Shown one piece after another: positions 32,784 through 34,183 of a stretch of DNA of 34,183 bases. The translations under genes and the position numbers were made by a program. The notes below the pieces were generated by a model. It was not told the origin of the DNA, ran no database searches, and saw only the letters and a program-made list of their open reading frames with translations. The number at the start of each line of letters is the position of its first letter. The stretch's first letter is position 1. This DNA is from a virus: IMG/VR virus record IMGVR_UViG_3300025889_000467, positions 1-34,183 of that record; one strand, given 5' to 3'.

Positions 32784-34183
32784 TTACCAAACTGCTTCGA
32801 TAATTTGCTTATCAGCACCTTGGTCTGCAAACATGCAGTCAAAGCCACGACGCTGCGTAGCAACCAATACACGACGCTGGTTTTCAACATCATAATCGGT
32901 TTCAACAGTAGCACCACGCTGAACGGGTACTACGAAGTTACGAGGATTCACTGCAACGGCGCAAGGTGCACCATCTGCTGCTGCAGGGAATTCGTCACAT
33001 ACATATACGGGTGAGCCGTATGCGCTACCCATAGCACCAGTCAACTTCAGTGCCATGTCACTACCAACATCCGTGATGTTAGCAAATTGAGTATCCTCAA
33101 GCAATGAGTAGTAAGCTGCGAGAGATACGATAAACATTACGTCCGTAGGACGACGACCGTATTTACCCATCAAAGTACGCATTGTAAGTAAATCTGCTGC
33201 TGCAAAAGCACCAGAGGTTGAGAAAGGCGAAATAGGAGCACCTACTTCGTGAGTAGCGCCCTTACGAGCCAAAAGACCTTGATACTGGCTAGAGATAAGA
33301 TCGCTACCATGCTGACCCATCAAAAGTGAGTGTTCGATAGCGCGTGCGTGGGCACGAACCATAGACTCACGAATCAAAGGCAGTACGGGAATAATTGCGT
33401 CTTCTTCAGTTTCGTTAGCAATGTAAGACTTAGAAACCAACTTCGCAGTGGTAAGAACTTTAGAGCCCAAACCAATACCGCTATTAGTTCCGTGAGCAGT
33501 ATCACGATCCTCCAAGTCACCCTTGAAAGCAGAACCAGCACCTGAACCAGCAACGCTAGGGGGTGAGGCGGGGGATACGAATGAAGCGTAACCTGCATCG
33601 GGCATGGTCGGTACAACCAATGAAGCTGCATTCATCTGAATCTTACGGAACATCGGGTCGAGAATCAACTCCAACTCAATGTCACGCTCGAGAGCCGTAG
33701 AAATAACGCTCTCAAAATCAGACGTAGCAGAGGTAGGTACAGTAACACCAGAATCAATGTTTACTTTTTGGAACAATTGCTTACCAAGTTTCGTATCCCA
33801 ACCTTTCTTGGTAATCACACCAAGCATATGAGCCTCAACAAGTTCTGCTTCATACTTGTCTGCAAAAGATTTAACTTCGCTACGGTCAGCGAATACACGC
33901 TTACTTTCACGCATCTTTTGAATTTCTTCGGATTTTTCAGCAAGTTCTCTTTCGAACTGCTTTACAATCTCCATGTGGTCGGCATCTCTTTGAGACATTT
34001 TAGCCTCAACGTCAGCCATTAATTTTTCTGCACCGCTTGATACGGCGGTAACAATGCGCTGTTCTTCAGCAGCTTTCTGAGCTTCAGCTTCGGCAGCAGC
34101 TTTTTGTTCTGCTTCCATCTTAGCTTGCTCTTCTGCCTTGCGCTCAGCGTCTTTCATTGCCATTGCAGCCGCAGTCTTTTCGA
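32784..34183 (-). CDS. Major capsid protein, HK97 fold (N-terminus beyond right edge)
   Basis: The C-terminal 460 or so codons are visible. The last 20 bases of the window are open in frame (EKTAAA before the first Met at 34163) with no ribosome site, so the true start is probably outside. Residues up to about 100 are an Ala/Glu/Lys-rich coiled coil, like the scaffolding delta domain of HK97-type capsids. After KRVFADRSEVKSFADKYEAE comes the capsid shell: VPTSATSDFESVI, IPVLPLIRESMVRAHARAIE, MRTLMGKYGRRPTDVMFIVS and the C-terminal AVNPRNFVVPVQRG and RRVLVATQRRGFDC, as in HK97-fold capsids. Codon use differs from the tail genes (CGT and AAG in place of AGA and AAA). It could be a protease-capsid fusion; the edge hides this. 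Confidence 0.9.
   Translation of the reverse strand, partial: EKTAAAMAMKDAERKAEEQAKMEAEQKAAAEAEAQKAAEEQRIVTAVSSGAEKLMADVEAKMSQRDADHMEIVKQFERELAEKSEEIQKMRESKRVFADRSEVKSFADKYEAELVEAHMLGVITKKGWDTKLGKQLFQKVNIDSGVTVPTSATSDFESVISTALERDIELELILDPMFRKIQMNAASLVVPTMPDAGYASFVSPASPPSVAGSGAGSAFKGDLEDRDTAHGTNSGIGLGSKVLTTAKLVSKSYIANETEEDAIIPVLPLIRESMVRAHARAIEHSLLMGQHGSDLISSQYQGLLARKGATHEVGAPISPFSTSGAFAAADLLTMRTLMGKYGRRPTDVMFIVSLAAYYSLLEDTQFANITDVGSDMALKLTGAMGSAYGSPVYVCDEFPAAADGAPCAVAVNPRNFVVPVQRGATVETDYDVENQRRVLVATQRRGFDCMFADQGADKQIIEAVW

Noticed and set aside
1-34183. CRISPR arrays, tRNA genes, insertion sequences, att sites
   Set aside because: No regularly spaced repeats, cloverleaf sequences, transposase genes or integrase neighbourhood were seen on either strand.

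Overview
This window is the virion-structure block of a double-stranded DNA tailed phage. The gene order and protein features point to a siphovirus with a long, non-contractile, lambda-type tail. All 18 genes lie on the minus strand and read from right to left. Junctions are very tight: TAATG or ATGA overlaps, or gaps of 0-15 bases, with a few of 50-100. No stretch of 300 bases is without a gene. The DNA is visibly AT-rich, except in the capsid gene. A lambda-like tail tip (L, K, I, J homologues) suggests a Gram-negative host. The sequence does not identify the host, and no integrase, tRNA, CRISPR or insertion sequence is present. It could be a free phage genome, a prophage, or a metagenomic contig.

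Head and neck (34183 to 30409): an HK97-fold major capsid protein cut by the right edge, a strong hairpin terminator, a gp6-like head-tail connector, an unusually long basic neck protein, and a tail-terminator-like protein. Tail tube and shaft (30358 to 24163): the major tail protein, a second hairpin, and the tail assembly chaperone G with its -1 frameshift extension GT. A canonical slippery heptamer (A AAT TTT) lies exactly where the two frames join. The tape measure protein (1364 aa) follows; at about 1.5 A per residue it would give a tail of roughly 200 nm.

Accessory tail region (24163 to 10696): in lambda, H is followed directly by M, L, K, I, J. Here about 13.5 kb is inserted between H and M. 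It consists of two copies of a two-gene cassette. Each copy has a chimera (M-like N-terminus, three Calx-beta-like domains, short C-terminal repeats) followed by a very large beta-rich protein (1468 or 1859 aa). The two large proteins are end-to-end paralogues. The 1859-aa one also carries an inserted seven-repeat FG-GAP-type beta-propeller, which explains nearly all of the 391-aa size difference. I infer that these are tip- or shaft-attached adhesins or spikes held by M-like anchors. This is the most unusual part of the window.

Tail tip (10686 to 1963): M, L (with exactly four cysteines, as expected for the iron-sulfur-binding gpL), K (JAB/MPN peptidase plus NlpC/P60), I, and a 1908-aa J protein with an FN3 domain and C-terminal Calx-beta-like repeats. 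After J come a 410-aa fibre-like protein, a GNAT acetyltransferase-like gene, and the first 23 codons of a small basic protein that runs off the left edge.
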